This document shows positions 18,337 through 27,756 of a DNA stretch of 64,000 nt, one piece after another. Source of the stretch: Shewanella polaris. GTDB lineage: Bacteria; Pseudomonadota; Gammaproteobacteria; Enterobacterales; Shewanellaceae. The stretch lies in the NCBI RefSeq assembly GCF_006385555.1, contig NZ_CP041036.1:806001-870000 (forward strand), in the 5' to 3' direction. A model generated the notes under the pieces. It was not told the DNA's origin. It worked only from the letters and a program-made list of their open reading frames with translations, and made no database searches. The first letter of the stretch is position 1. Each line of letters begins with the position of its first letter. Both the position numbers and the translations under genes were made by a program.

Positions 18337-19988
18337 TCAGCCAGCGTAGGGTTTACGTAAAGCTCTTTCATTTCTCGTTGAATACGTTGTTGAATAACGC
18401 CTTGTTGTTGAAAGGTTTGCCAGCTCAAGTTTGGTGGCATATCGCTGTTTTTGGCTTTCATTTTCGATCGCCACTCAGCATCTGCTTGTTGACGCACTTT
18501 TTTAGCGACTGCAATGTCAAAGCTATTACGATCGATCAGAGACCAAGAAGGAGATAAGGTTAAGCCTTTTTGTTTCAGCTTTTTATTCACTTTTATGCTG
18601 GTAAGTTCATTGACTCTAAATTCATGGATTGAGTTAATTCCCAATGGATAGCCACCCGATTCTTTAACAAAATCAGGTTCCATTTTTACCATCAACACGT
18701 TTTTATAATGATTCACATCGTTGGTATACACCATTCGATGATCTTTAAATCCCGCGTCGCCACCCGTTACGGCATCAGCGGCTTGCATTGCAGTGTAAAG
18801 GCCAAATGTCAAAATCCCTGAAATAATGGAATTACCAACGTTTTCAGACGTCGAAATTTCCTCACGAACCAACCAATCATTAGGTGGAATATAAGGCATG
18901 CTGTATTTGGCTATTTCTTTGTCATAACCGGTTTGCAGTCGCTCGAAACAACGGTCTTTATTACTGCCACTTTTCTTCTCTGCACATTTATTACGGCGTT
19001 CAAAATAATCGTATAATTTAGGGGCTATTTTTTGCGCACGTGATTCGACCCTAGCTTCATAAGCCTTAGTGCCTTTTTGGTATTGCTCCCAGCCCTGTTT
19101 AACCTGATTTTGGGTATCGAGCCAGTAAGCGTCAGATCGTGTTTGTACGCTAGCTAAAGCTTGATTATATTGATTAGAACCAGCAGCATATTCAGTGTAT
19201 TTATCGCGAAGCGTTTGGCGGAAATTATCATAGTTGGCGTAGTGTTGATCAAATTGAGACATAGCACGGTCACGAACAAATTTTTCCATGATCAGGCGTT
19301 TTTTCTGTTTTAAATCGTCCACTAATTTATCGTCAGCGTATACCAGCCCGCCAAATACGGATAAGAACGTTTTTTCGACCGCGCTGTGTTTTTTATCTGG
19401 ATCGTAATCAATGCCTTCAAATGCGATTGAATTTTCAATCAACGCGCTACGAAGCACTTGAGACAAGTAAGCTTGTTGACGTTCTTCAGGAGTTGAAGCA
19501 TCAATAATAAAATGATCCACCAACCACTTCTGACCAAAAAAGACGGTTGGCCAAACTATCACAGCAATTAACGTAAAATAACCCAACGCGCGAGTGGCTT
19601 TAGCCACTTGCTTACCTTTTAATAATAAGTCAGCTAAAAGCAGCGTAACGCCAATACCACTAATAGTGCGGCCAAATAATTCCACTGCGCGTAAGTCTTC
19701 CGCACTGGAGTTACGACCGCCAGCAACATCGGTTAACGCAGCATTAAACACAGCCTCAGGGAACAAATACACTAGCGAACAAATGAACATCAACAACATC
19801 CACCAGAAAGGTTTACCCGTGTTAATAATTTGGGCTTCTACTGCTTGTTGTTTTTTAGCTTTGGCAGCCGTTGATTGTTGATGTTTCTGTGTTTTCTTTA
19901 GCTCTTTTTCTGCGGACTCCATTTTTGTGTGTGTTGGGGCAGTGTTAAGCAAATTTGTTGCAAATGGACTTTTGTTTTTCTCAGTCAT
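18267..19988 (-). CDS. Large membrane protein, N-terminal part (frame broken near its end)
   Basis: 573 codons, no recognised family. A charged, Ala/Lys/Gln-rich cytoplasmic N-terminus (about 1-55) is followed by three or four hydrophobic segments (WWMLLMFICSLVYLFP, ISGIGVTLLLADLLL, ALGYFTLIAVIVWPTVFFG) and a long soluble, probably helical region (about 170-560) with a Cys pair (RRNKCAEKKSGSNKDRCFER). The final 20 residues (TVSLNRKSLNPIFDGKPPSI) look like out-of-frame sequence. The intact protein would run on into the next frame and be about 850 residues. ATG 19988 lies about 42 bp after the GDPD-type lipoprotein gene, in the same operon. Confidence 0.7.
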   Translation of the reverse strand: MTEKNKSPFATNLLNTAPTHTKMESAEKELKKTQKHQQSTAAKAKKQQAVEAQIINTGKPFWWMLLMFICSLVYLFPEAVFNAALTDVAGGRNSSAEDLRAVELFGRTISGIGVTLLLADLLLKGKQVAKATRALGYFTLIAVIVWPTVFFGQKWLVDHFIIDASTPEERQQAYLSQVLRSALIENSIAFEGIDYDPDKKHSAVEKTFLSVFGGLVYADDKLVDDLKQKKRLIMEKFVRDRAMSQFDQHYANYDNFRQTLRDKYTEYAAGSNQYNQALASVQTRSDAYWLDTQNQVKQGWEQYQKGTKAYEARVESRAQKIAPKLYDYFERRNKCAEKKSGSNKDRCFERLQTGYDKEIAKYSMPYIPPNDWLVREEISTSENVGNSIISGILTFGLYTAMQAADAVTGGDAGFKDHRMVYTNDVNHYKNVLMVKMEPDFVKESGGYPLGINSIHEFRVNELTSIKVNKKLKQKGLTLSPSWSLIDRNSFDIAVAKKVRQQADAEWRSKMKAKNSDMPPNLSWQTFQQQGVIQQRIQREMKELYVNPTLADWNTVSLNRKSLNPIFDGKPPSI

Positions 19989-20030
19989 AGTAATATTTAT
20001 TAGCCATCAAATTTTATTAAAATTGTTTAT

Positions 20031-21485
20031 TTAGTCAGCCTGTCGACTTGGTAATCTTAAAATTATGGTGTCACCCGTGTCTGTATCTATTATTTCATCG
20101 GTAATAGTGGGGAAACCATGTTCCAACAAAGGCGTAGGTATGTTGTTAGGTACCTTGTTAACCGGAGTGCTATGGATGGCTTTAAGGCCAGAAGCTAATG
20201 GCAGATAATAACCTTCTGTTTGATAACCTAGCATTTCGTCAAAGCGGTCAAAGTCAGCATCTTGGGGTAAAGAGGTAATATAACGACCCACATTACTTGC
20301 TGCTTGATAACGTTTTTTAGGTTTGGCTCCATTGAATAAACGCTGGCAAATTTTGTAAGGCGTGGCATCTACAATTGCGCCATCAGGTAGCTGATCTATT
20401 GTTAACTTAAGTAATTGTGTTTGATGATAATCACTGCCATTAAGCGAATAGGTATAAACCTTCATTCCGAGTTGGTGAGCACTATACCTCACGCTGGGAT
20501 GCTGCATAAAACTGCGAATGTCTAAATGTAAACCAGAGTTGCTACCCAGCTTTTTTTGCAATTGGGTTAATGATGATTTTGCGGTGTAGTCTTTATAACG
20601 CGAGCGGTAACGTTTAGTTCCGTAGCGACCAGCAAGTTCGAGATTATGTTGATTATCTAAGTAATAGGCATCATTTTTTACGCCTTTACGTAAATCTGCT
20701 GCTAACTTTTCAACGCTGGTAGGGTGTCCACCTTGAATAAAGCCTAAATAAACCGATGGGTTAATGCCGCGTAGCTTATAGAGGACATCAAGTTCTGCCG
20801 CAGAATAATAAAAGCCACCCAAGCCAATATATTTTCTGAGCATATTATCGAGCTCTACCAGCTTTTGGCCATTGGTATCAGATTTTATTTCTACATTGAG
20901 TCGCTGACTTTGATCGCGATATGCGCCAAATACTTTAAAGGCTTCTGCAGCCGTTATTGGGCGTTGATTGAGTAAATTGTTACTGTGTTTATCTCGCAGT
21001 TTCAGATTAGAGAACTGCTGAAAACTCATGCGATTTAGTTTGAAACGTTCACCTGTGTAATACACGGTAGCGCGACCGGTTTGACTATCGTGATGATCCA
21101 CCCAAGTGCCATCTTTCAGAAGCATTACATCAATTTCGACACTGTTAAAGTTATCGTTCAAGGCTGAAGAAATTGCATTCGCGCTACTTTCTGGTTGACG
21201 AAAATCTCCACGGTGCGCCGAAATATCTAACTGACATTGTGCGGTCGAGACCATTTTGATATTGCCATTGTTGGCAAGATATAAATTGCGATCACCTAAG
21301 CTCAATTGAACATCAATGATATCTAAACCTTGGTTTGCCGCATCGGCAGGCAAATGAGATAACGCAGCAGGAATGACATAACTAGGTTTAACAGGGTCGG
21401 GTGTGGATTTACAACCAGATAAGCTGAAAATGAATACAATTAAAATGGTGCAGTAAACCTTGAGATGAATAGAGCAGCTTGTCAT
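20031..21485 (-). CDS. Glycerophosphodiester phosphodiesterase-like lipoprotein
   Basis: 484 residues. The signal peptide ends in a lipobox (FIFSLSGCKS, Cys near 25), so it is anchored in a membrane. The GDPD barrel is seen from residue about 90: HRGDFRQPESSANAI (HRG...PE[N/S]), SVEIDVMLLKDGTWVDHHD (E-x-D and the second catalytic His), LNVEIKSD and a final MKVYTYSLN. GDPDs cut glycerophosphodiesters to glycerol-3-phosphate and an alcohol. The usual N after PE is S, and the C-terminal 80 residues are not part of the barrel. It is the first gene of the leftward cluster; why it sits with the membrane proteins is unknown. Confidence 0.82.
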   Translation of the reverse strand: MTSCSIHLKVYCTILIVFIFSLSGCKSTPDPVKPSYVIPAALSHLPADAANQGLDIIDVQLSLGDRNLYLANNGNIKMVSTAQCQLDISAHRGDFRQPESSANAISSALNDNFNSVEIDVMLLKDGTWVDHHDSQTGRATVYYTGERFKLNRMSFQQFSNLKLRDKHSNNLLNQRPITAAEAFKVFGAYRDQSQRLNVEIKSDTNGQKLVELDNMLRKYIGLGGFYYSAAELDVLYKLRGINPSVYLGFIQGGHPTSVEKLAADLRKGVKNDAYYLDNQHNLELAGRYGTKRYRSRYKDYTAKSSLTQLQKKLGSNSGLHLDIRSFMQHPSVRYSAHQLGMKVYTYSLNGSDYHQTQLLKLTIDQLPDGAIVDATPYKICQRLFNGAKPKKRYQAASNVGRYITSLPQDADFDRFDEMLGYQTEGYYLPLASGLKAIHSTPVNKVPNNIPTPLLEHGFPTITDEIIDTDTGDTIILRLPSRQAD

Positions 21486-21883
21486 AAGTCATGATTGCAA
21501 GTTGTTAATATTGAAGACTTTATACATTAATATACTTTGTAAAACAATCTTATCAATAAAGTAAACAAATGTAACAACCTGAAAGTGTGAAAGCGGGACT
21601 GTTTTGCATAAAAAACGGTCACAAATTATAACAATTTGAGCAGAAGGACTTATACCAAAGTTTATGTTGTAGATCGATTCAATGCTTGAAAATGATCGAT
21701 GACCTAATAGTGCACATGGATCTAGTGAACATGGGAGTAATGGATGAAATAATAGTGAATAAGGAATAGCGCTCGAAATAATAATGCGTGGGATAATAGC
21801 GCCTAGACATAAAAATGGCTTGAGGCAAAACGAAGCATGAGTTGGGTGACGACAGGTATTAGCTAAAAGGTAGTAATTAGGAT
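21486..21883. other. Intergenic region between GDPD lipoprotein gene and 6S RNA
   Basis: About 400 bp without a gene. It must hold the promoter of the leftward cluster. The 21700-21810 stretch repeats loose AATAGTG/AATAGCG-like words at uneven spacing; nothing firm. Confidence 0.4.
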
Positions 21884-22062
21884 GCTCCCCAAAATACCGC
21901 TGCTGGCGCAGCCCTTGAACCGTAGGTTCAAGGCGGGTAAATGTTCATTTCCTAAGGCTTCTCGGTATAATCCGAGCATGCACAATGTCAACGAAAGCAT
22001 TCACCCTGGGTTTGTAATTATCGGCACAGGGACTTAACCAACGAGCAAATATCCCAGGGAGC
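21884..22062 (-). ncRNA. ssrS: 6S RNA
   Basis: On the minus strand the sequence contains the conserved 6S core: GCATGCTCGG, then ACCGAGAAGCCTTA about five bases on, and CCTTGAACC...GGTTCAAGG. The ends pair as a closing stem, GCTCCC at 22062-22057 with GGGGAGC at 21890-21884, and the long imperfect duplex with a central bubble is preserved, giving about 179 nt (184 in E. coli). It binds sigma70-RNA polymerase in stationary phase. It lies just downstream of zapA, its usual place. Confidence 0.95.
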
Positions 22063-22115
22063 AAAACAGGGTAGAATCAAGTTATTCTTAATTCTGAAAT
22101 CTTAGTTTAGCCTTC

Positions 22116-22415
22116 CTAGCGACTTCGTTCAACCAACGATGTTTCCAACGTTGACTGTAATAACGAAATGCGCTCATCCATTTGCGCCATGTATTGTTTG
22201 TTTTTTTGCTTTTCTTCGTACAATTCATTACCAATGTTAAGCGCTGCCATTATAGCAAGCTCTTCACGGCTTAAGTTATTGGTACGAGACTTTAGCGTTG
22301 TTAGTTGGTTTTCTACTTCTCTGGCTACCGTGCGCAAAGCATCTTCGCGTCCTTTTGGACATGCGATAGAGTAGGTGCGCCCTAATAGGGTAATATCAAC
22401 AGCACTGTTACTCAT
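22116..22415 (-). CDS. zapA: Cell division protein ZapA
   Basis: 99 residues, the family's usual length. VDITLLGRTYSIACPKGREDALRTVAREVE is the FtsZ-interacting N-terminal domain; the second half (NLSREELAIMAALNIGNELYEEKQ...) is the dimerising coiled coil. It bundles FtsZ filaments at the division ring. zapA followed by 6S RNA on the same strand is the conserved gammaproteobacterial order. ATG 22415. Confidence 0.96.
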   Translation of the reverse strand: MSNSAVDITLLGRTYSIACPKGREDALRTVAREVENQLTTLKSRTNNLSREELAIMAALNIGNELYEEKQKNKQYMAQMDERISLLQSTLETSLVERSR

Positions 22416-22863
22416 AATGTTGCCACGGTTCCTTAATTAACCTCAACCCGATTAAGAGGTGGGGTAAACAAGTGAAAATCAGAAAGCTTGGTATATTTTA
22501 TATCAAACTTATCATTTGTTTTGCTAACAAAACGCCTGCTAGTATTTCTTTTGGAAATTAATAGCTGCGACAATAGCAAGTTGACTGCAAAATCAATTGT
22601 AACGCAGATCGTGGAACAAAAGATCGTTTAATAACCGTTTATTAATTCCAGCTGTGGTTAACCATATTCAGCATATGGGCGAACTATATAGCGCTGAATT
22701 TAAAAGAGCAAGGCAACAACATCCCTTTTTAACTATTTGCTGTTTGTGTGAACAAATCCGCTACAGTCAATGCATATTTTAGCCACAATAGGCAGTTGCA
22801 TTTGGAGCATCATAGTAACTCTGCTAGCATTGAAGCAGTAAATTGCGTTAATAGGAATAAACC
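22416..22863. other. Divergent promoter region between zapA and ygfB
   Basis: About 450 bp, AT-rich, with no gene seen. It should carry the promoters of zapA/6S RNA (leftward) and of the ygfB-ubiH-ubiI unit (rightward). Confidence 0.5.
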
Positions 22864-23439
22864 ATGGCAATCCCACCTTCGTTATGTATCGATAAACTAA
22901 AAAAAGCCTTAGATTTCGCTGAAGTCGGCCATCATCCCGTAGAAGTACACGGCATGCTTGTTGGACTCATTTGTGGTGGCGTAAAACAAGAAAAACTTAC
23001 CTGGTTAAAACCGCTAGTAGAGTTAATGAACGACGGCCAGCCGTTAGAGCCAAAATTGCAACAGCTGATCATCGAATTGTATCAAGACACTGTCACACGT
23101 TTAGCCGATTTTGAGTTCGGCTTTACCTTGTTATTACCAGAAGAAGAAGTGCCATTGAGTGAACGCGTTGAAGCGTTAGCATTATGGACCCAAAGCTTTT
23201 TAACTGGCATTGCTATTATTCAACCAAAACTTGCCAAAGCAACACCCGATGTACGCGAAGTGATTAAAGACCTTGCAGACATTGCCCAAGTAGAATTTGA
23301 TGTCGGTGATGACGAAGAATCAGAAGTTGCTTATGAAGAACTGCAAGAGTTTGTCAGAATGTCGGCTATTTTATGTTATTCAGAGTTTGGCTTAGACATG
23401 CCTTTAAATGACACCGACGAGCATTCAAATATTCACTAA
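22864..23439 (+). CDS. ygfB: UPF0149 family protein YgfB
   Basis: 191-residue all-helical protein of the YgfB/YecA family. VHGMLVGLICGG at residues 29-40 is the family hallmark, together with FEFGFTLLLPEEEVPLSERVEALALWTQSFLTGI and the acidic DDEESEVAYEELQEFVRMSAILCYSEF end. YgfB lacks the SEC-C metal motif of YecA. Molecular role not settled. Directly ahead of ubiH, as in E. coli (ygfB-pepP-ubiH-ubiI), but here pepP is absent from this position. Confidence 0.93.
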   Translation: MAIPPSLCIDKLKKALDFAEVGHHPVEVHGMLVGLICGGVKQEKLTWLKPLVELMNDGQPLEPKLQQLIIELYQDTVTRLADFEFGFTLLLPEEEVPLSERVEALALWTQSFLTGIAIIQPKLAKATPDVREVIKDLADIAQVEFDVGDDEESEVAYEELQEFVRMSAILCYSEFGLDMPLNDTDEHSNIH

Positions 23440-23468
23440 CATTTTTGGTATAGGCAGCAACGCAGCGT

Positions 23469-24725
23469 ATGACCACAGCACAAACAAATACAACACCACT
23501 TACCGTTGATATTGCCATAGTGGGTGGCGCCATGGCGGGTGCCACGCTAGCCTTAGGCTTAGCTAAGTTATCTGCCTCGCAGTCGCGTCCGTTGCGCATC
23601 GCCTTAATTGAAGCCCATGTTGCTAACAACAATCATCCAGGTTTTGACGCCCGCTCCATTGCTATCGCCCAAGGTTCTATATTCGAACTCACCCGTTTAG
23701 GTATTTGGCCTAAATTGCAGCATCTTGGCACGGCAATCGAAAACATCCATGTGTCTGATCGCGGCCACTTTGGCATGACCGAGCTAAACGCTAAGCCACT
23801 AGGGTTAGACGCGTTAGGGCAAGTGGTCGAGTTAGCTCAAGTCGGTAAGGTGTTATTTGATGAGCTGACTAAATCACCTGTCAGTTTATTTTGTCCTGCT
23901 AAAGTCACCGATATACAAGCCCAACAAGACGGCCACCTAGTAAGCTTAGATGACGGCACGCAATTGCATTGTCAATTATTGGTGGCGGCCGATGGTGCTC
24001 ATTCAGTAGTTCGTCAACAGCTGCAACAAACCACAGAAATAATCGATTTTGACCAAACCGCCATAGTCGCTAATGTCATCACCAATCAAGCACATCAGCA
24101 TTGGGCGTATGAGCGCTTCACCCAAACAGGTCCAATAGCACTGTTACCAATGACATCGGTGCCATCAGCACCCTCTGCGCAATCACGTTTTTCACTGGTG
24201 TGGGCCGTACCGCCAGCAAAAGCGGATGAACTAAAGCATGCCGACAAAACTGAGTTTTTAGCGGCACTACAGCAAGCCTTTGGTCATCGTGTTGGTCGCT
24301 TTATTGATGTCGGCCAGCGGGCCAGTTATCCATTAACCTTATCGTATATGCCAAGACCCATTTTTCACCGTTGTGTGTTTGTCGGTAACGCCGCACAAAC
24401 CCTGCACCCAATTGCAGGGCAAGGTTTTAACTTAGGTTTACGTGATGTCATTGGCTTGTTAGACGTCATCGAAAACGCGTTAACTCAAGCCAATGTTAAT
24501 GCCAAAACTGAAGTCGATGTCGGTAGCAGCGCCATAGTGCACCAATATTTAGCCGCGCGACAAGGCGACCGTGACACCACACTGCGTAATATTGAATTTT
24601 TAGTCCGTGGTTTCTCTAATCAATATTGGCCGCTGGTGGCAGGGCGCAATATCGGTTTGCGTTTATTGTCTTGGTTTCCCCCACTTAAACGTCCCGTTGC
24701 TCACACTGCAATGGGCTGGCGTTAA
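23469..24725 (+). CDS. ubiH: 2-octaprenyl-6-methoxyphenol hydroxylase
   Basis: 418-residue FAD monooxygenase of the UbiH/UbiI/UbiF/Coq6 family, adding a ring hydroxyl in ubiquinone biosynthesis. FAD loop IVGGAMAGATLALGLA (residues 17-32), LLVAADGAHSVVRQ (the DG motif near 173) and CVFVGNAAQTLHPIAGQGFNLGLRDV (second FAD motif GNAAH-like; here GNAAQTLHP, typical of UbiH). It follows ygfB by 29 bp and is followed after 23 bp by ubiI. Confidence 0.94.
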   Translation: MTTAQTNTTPLTVDIAIVGGAMAGATLALGLAKLSASQSRPLRIALIEAHVANNNHPGFDARSIAIAQGSIFELTRLGIWPKLQHLGTAIENIHVSDRGHFGMTELNAKPLGLDALGQVVELAQVGKVLFDELTKSPVSLFCPAKVTDIQAQQDGHLVSLDDGTQLHCQLLVAADGAHSVVRQQLQQTTEIIDFDQTAIVANVITNQAHQHWAYERFTQTGPIALLPMTSVPSAPSAQSRFSLVWAVPPAKADELKHADKTEFLAALQQAFGHRVGRFIDVGQRASYPLTLSYMPRPIFHRCVFVGNAAQTLHPIAGQGFNLGLRDVIGLLDVIENALTQANVNAKTEVDVGSSAIVHQYLAARQGDRDTTLRNIEFLVRGFSNQYWPLVAGRNIGLRLLSWFPPLKRPVAHTAMGWR

Positions 24726-24748
24726 CTCTTTCAAGGTAAGGATCCACC

Positions 24749-25969
24749 ATGTATTCAACTCAAACATATGATGTTGCCATCGTCGGCGGTGGTATGGTCG
24801 GGCTAGCAACCGCAATCGGTTTAGCCAATGCCGATCTTAACGTGGTGGTAATCGATGCAGGTGCAACCCAAGTCGTCAGCGGTGAACCTAAATTACGGGT
24901 TAGCGCCATTAATAAAGCCAGCCAGCAACTCCTCGAAAACCTCGGTGCGTGGCAATATCTTGACGACAGCCGTATCAGCCCTTATCAAAAAATGGCGGTG
25001 TGGGACAAAGACGGCCTAGGCAAAATAGAATTTGATGCCAACAGTATTGGCGAAGCTTATTTAGGCTCGATTATCGAAAACGATGCTATTAGTTTTTCCC
25101 TTGCCAAGCGCGCTAGCGAAATCGCTAATTTGACTCATATAGAAGGTCAACGCCTTGAACGGATAGCTTTTGGCGAACGCGAAGCTTGGCTCACCTTAGC
25201 CAGTGGCGACAACATTAGCGCTGCCGTAGTCGTGGCTGCCGACGGAGCAAACTCTTGGGTGCGTCAACAGTGCAGTATTCCACTGACTTTCTGGGACTAC
25301 GGCCATCATGCTATTGTCGCCACAGTACGCACCGAACTCGGCCACGATGCCACCGCCAGACAAGCCTTTTTACCCGGCGGACCATTAGCCATGTTGCCAT
25401 TATATGATGACAACTTATGTTCAATTGTATGGTCGGTATCGCCAGATCAAGCCCAGCACTTATTAGCCTTAGACGAAGCCGAGTTTTCTAAAGCATTAAC
25501 CGCCGCGCTTGATGGTCGTTTAGGCATGTGCCAAGTAATAAGCGAGCGCCAGTCATTTCCATTACGTATGCGCTATGCGCGCCATTTTGCTCGCCATCGT
25601 TTGGTGCTGGCCGGTGACGCTGCTCATACTATCCATCCGTTAGCTGGCCAAGGGGTTAACCTAGGCTTTTTAGACGCAGCCAGTATCATCGACACCTTTA
25701 CCGAGCTACATGATCAAGGCAAAGATTTAGGCGAATATAGCCATTTACGCGCCCTTGAACGTTGGCGTAAAGCCGATGCCATGGAGATGATTGCCACCAT
25801 GGAAGGCTTTAAAAGACTGTTTGCTGGCAGCAATCCACTTAAAAAAGCTATGCGAGACATTGGATTAACCCTAGTTGATAATGTCGCTGGGCTGAAAACA
25901 GTGTTCATCAAACAGGCTATGGGTAACAAAATGACATTACCTAAACTTTGTCGTGAGCCAATTTCGTAA
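24749..25969 (+). CDS. ubiI: Ubiquinone biosynthesis hydroxylase UbiI (VisC)
   Basis: 406-residue paralogue of UbiH, responsible for C5 hydroxylation. GxGxxG is AIVGGGMVGLATAIGLA; VVAADGANSWVRQ and LVLAGDAAHTIHPLAGQGVNLGFLDA are the two further FAD motifs. GDAAHTIHP is the UbiI/UbiF form. RBS caaggtaagga upstream. Assigned UbiI by order after ubiH; UbiF is the alternative, and no separate ubiF is visible in this window. Confidence 0.9.
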   Translation: MYSTQTYDVAIVGGGMVGLATAIGLANADLNVVVIDAGATQVVSGEPKLRVSAINKASQQLLENLGAWQYLDDSRISPYQKMAVWDKDGLGKIEFDANSIGEAYLGSIIENDAISFSLAKRASEIANLTHIEGQRLERIAFGEREAWLTLASGDNISAAVVVAADGANSWVRQQCSIPLTFWDYGHHAIVATVRTELGHDATARQAFLPGGPLAMLPLYDDNLCSIVWSVSPDQAQHLLALDEAEFSKALTAALDGRLGMCQVISERQSFPLRMRYARHFARHRLVLAGDAAHTIHPLAGQGVNLGFLDAASIIDTFTELHDQGKDLGEYSHLRALERWRKADAMEMIATMEGFKRLFAGSNPLKKAMRDIGLTLVDNVAGLKTVFIKQAMGNKMTLPKLCREPIS

Positions 25970-26060
25970 TAGCTAATATAGAAACTTGTTTAATATCAGT
26001 AGATACAGTTAAACCCGCAATTTTATTGTAAAAAATTATGTAAAAAAATTACAACAATGG

Positions 26061-26094
26061 ATTAGCTAAACTAATGCGACCGCACTCGGATTAG
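26061..26094 (+). promoter_or_regulatory. Putative GcvA box upstream of gcvT
   Basis: Three CTAAT-type motifs (ATTAG at 26061, CTAAT at 26071, ATTAG at 26090); the first two form ATTAG-N5-CTAAT. CTAAT is the known recognition core of GcvA, the LysR-type regulator of the glycine cleavage operon. They lie 35-70 bp upstream of a TATAAT box at 26129-26134. Confidence 0.45.
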
Positions 26095-26146
26095 AAAATT
26101 TTTTTGTATACAATTTAGGTCTGCGGAGTATAATTTTGGTCGCATT
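26073..26146 (+). promoter_or_regulatory. gcvT promoter region framed by a 9-bp inverted repeat
   Basis: AATGCGACC at 26073-26081 is exactly inverted as GGTCGCATT at 26138-26146. Between them lie TTGTAT (26104) and TATAAT (26129-26134), a plausible sigma70 promoter although the 19-bp spacer is long. The repeat could be an operator or the start of a leader hairpin. Confidence 0.4.
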
Positions 26147-26191
26147 TTATCAAAAACCTACATAAGAAAGGCCTCAAAAAAAGGGATAATA

Positions 26192-27286
26192 ATGGCTAGC
26201 AAAACTGTACTTTTTAACAAGCATTTAGAATCAAACGCCAAAATGGTTGATTTTCACGGTTGGGAAATGCCGATCAATTACGGCTCTCAAATCGAAGAAC
26301 ATCACGCAGTACGTCAAGACGCGGGCATGTTCGATGTATCGCACATGACAGTCGTTGACGTCACCGGCAGCGATGCTTGTGCCTTTTTACGTAAGTTACT
26401 TGCTAACGATGTTGCCAAGCTTACTGTCCCTGGTAAAGCCCTTTACGGCGGAATGCTAGACGAAACCGCTGGCATTATCGACGATCTTATTACCTACTAT
26501 TTAACCGACACCCATTACCGTGTGGTGGTTAACTCAGCGACTCGCGACAAAGACCTCGCGTGGATCAACAAGCAAGCCGCCGCGTTTGATGTTGTGATTA
26601 CCGAACGTCCAGAACTCGCCATGATTGCAGTACAAGGCCCTAACGCTAAAGCCAAAGCGGCGAGCGTATTCACTAGTGAGCAAAATGCTGCAGTTGAAGG
26701 CATGAAGCCATTCTTTGGCGTGCAATCAGCTAACTTATTTATTGCCACCACAGGTTACACCGGTGAAGCAGGCTACGAAATTATCGTCCCAGAAGCCGAA
26801 GCCGAAGCGTTATGGCAAGCACTATTAGATGTAGGCGTTAAGCCTTGTGGTCTTGGCGCACGTGATACCTTACGCTTAGAAGCGGGTATGAACCTATATG
26901 GTCAAGACATGGACGAGTCAATTAATCCATTAGCCGCTAACATGGGCTGGACCATCGCATGGGAACCTAGCGACCGTGACTTTATTGGCCGCGAAGCATT
27001 AACCGCCATAAAAGCGGCTGGAACCGACAAACTTGTTGGTTTAGTCATGGAACAAAAAGGCGTTTTACGCCATGATATGGCAGTGTTTTTTACCGACGCC
27101 GAGGGTGTTGAACATCAAGGTGTTATCACCAGTGGTTCGTTCTCGCCAACCTTAGGCTATTCAATCGCCATGGCTCGCGTACCTAATGGTATAGGTGCTA
27201 CCGCTGAAGTTGAAATGCGTAAAAAACGCGTCAACGTAAAAGTTGTTGCCCCAAGCTTTGTGCGCAATGGTAAATCCACTCTTTAA
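26192..27286 (+). CDS. gcvT: Glycine cleavage T protein (aminomethyltransferase)
   Basis: 364-residue THF-dependent aminomethyltransferase that releases ammonia and makes methylene-THF from the H-protein-bound aminomethyl group. [35 protein letters not shown] near the N-terminus, [10 protein letters not shown] near 191 and [21 protein letters not shown] near 227 (the catalytic Asp region) are canonical. First gene of gcvT-gcvH-gcvP. ATG 26192 follows an aaaggcc/aaaaaaaggga stretch. The gap after ubiI holds the gcv promoter. Confidence 0.97.
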   Translation: MASKTVLFNKHLESNAKMVDFHGWEMPINYGSQIEEHHAVRQDAGMFDVSHMTVVDVTGSDACAFLRKLLANDVAKLTVPGKALYGGMLDETAGIIDDLITYYLTDTHYRVVVNSATRDKDLAWINKQAAAFDVVITERPELAMIAVQGPNAKAKAASVFTSEQNAAVEGMKPFFGVQSANLFIATTGYTGEAGYEIIVPEAEAEALWQALLDVGVKPCGLGARDTLRLEAGMNLYGQDMDESINPLAANMGWTIAWEPSDRDFIGREALTAIKAAGTDKLVGLVMEQKGVLRHDMAVFFTDAEGVEHQGVITSGSFSPTLGYSIAMARVPNGIGATAEVEMRKKRVNVKVVAPSFVRNGKSTL

Positions 27287-27355
27287 TAGAGTCGTTTTAG
27301 CCCAACAGAATTTATTGATTAAGTACTTAGAACATTTGATTAAGGAACAGTAACA

Positions 27356-27745
27356 ATGAGCACTATCTTAGCAGACTTGAAATACGCCTCTTCACACGAA
27401 TGGATCCGTAAAGAAGCAGACGGTAGCTACACAGTTGGTATCACTGAGCATGCTCAAGAGCTATTAGGTGACATGGTATTCGTAGAATTACCAGAAGTGG
27501 GCGACACAGTGACTGCTGGCGAAGATTGCGCCGTAGCAGAGTCAGTTAAAGCTGCATCAGACATTTACGCACCTATTTCTGGTGAAGTGATTGCGGTAAA
27601 CGAAGCATTAGAAGATTCTCCAGAGTTGGTTAACAGCGACGCATTTGGTGATGGTTGGTTCTTCCGCGTAATGCCTTCTGACGAAGCAGAAATAGATATT
27701 TTACTTGATGCCGACGGCTATCAAGAAGTTATTGACCAAGAATAA
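27356..27745 (+). CDS. gcvH: Glycine cleavage H protein
   Basis: 129-residue lipoyl carrier. The lipoylation site is the Lys in [16 protein letters not shown] near residue 65; [32 protein letters not shown] and [10 protein letters not shown] are the flanking conserved parts. It shuttles the aminomethyl arm between P, T and L proteins. It lies 69 bp after gcvT with a clear aaggaacag RBS. Confidence 0.97.
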   Translation: MSTILADLKYASSHEWIRKEADGSYTVGITEHAQELLGDMVFVELPEVGDTVTAGEDCAVAESVKAASDIYAPISGEVIAVNEALEDSPELVNSDAFGDGWFFRVMPSDEAEIDILLDADGYQEVIDQE

Positions 27746-27756
27746 TCGTCAATAAC

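Noticed and set aside
21700..21810. Iteron-like AATAGTG words, possible origin
   Set aside because: Spacing and sequence are irregular and there is no replication gene nearby.
25970..26191. Glycine riboswitch ahead of gcvT
   Set aside because: The leader lacks the paired aptamer cores and is very AT-rich; CTAAT boxes explain glycine control better.
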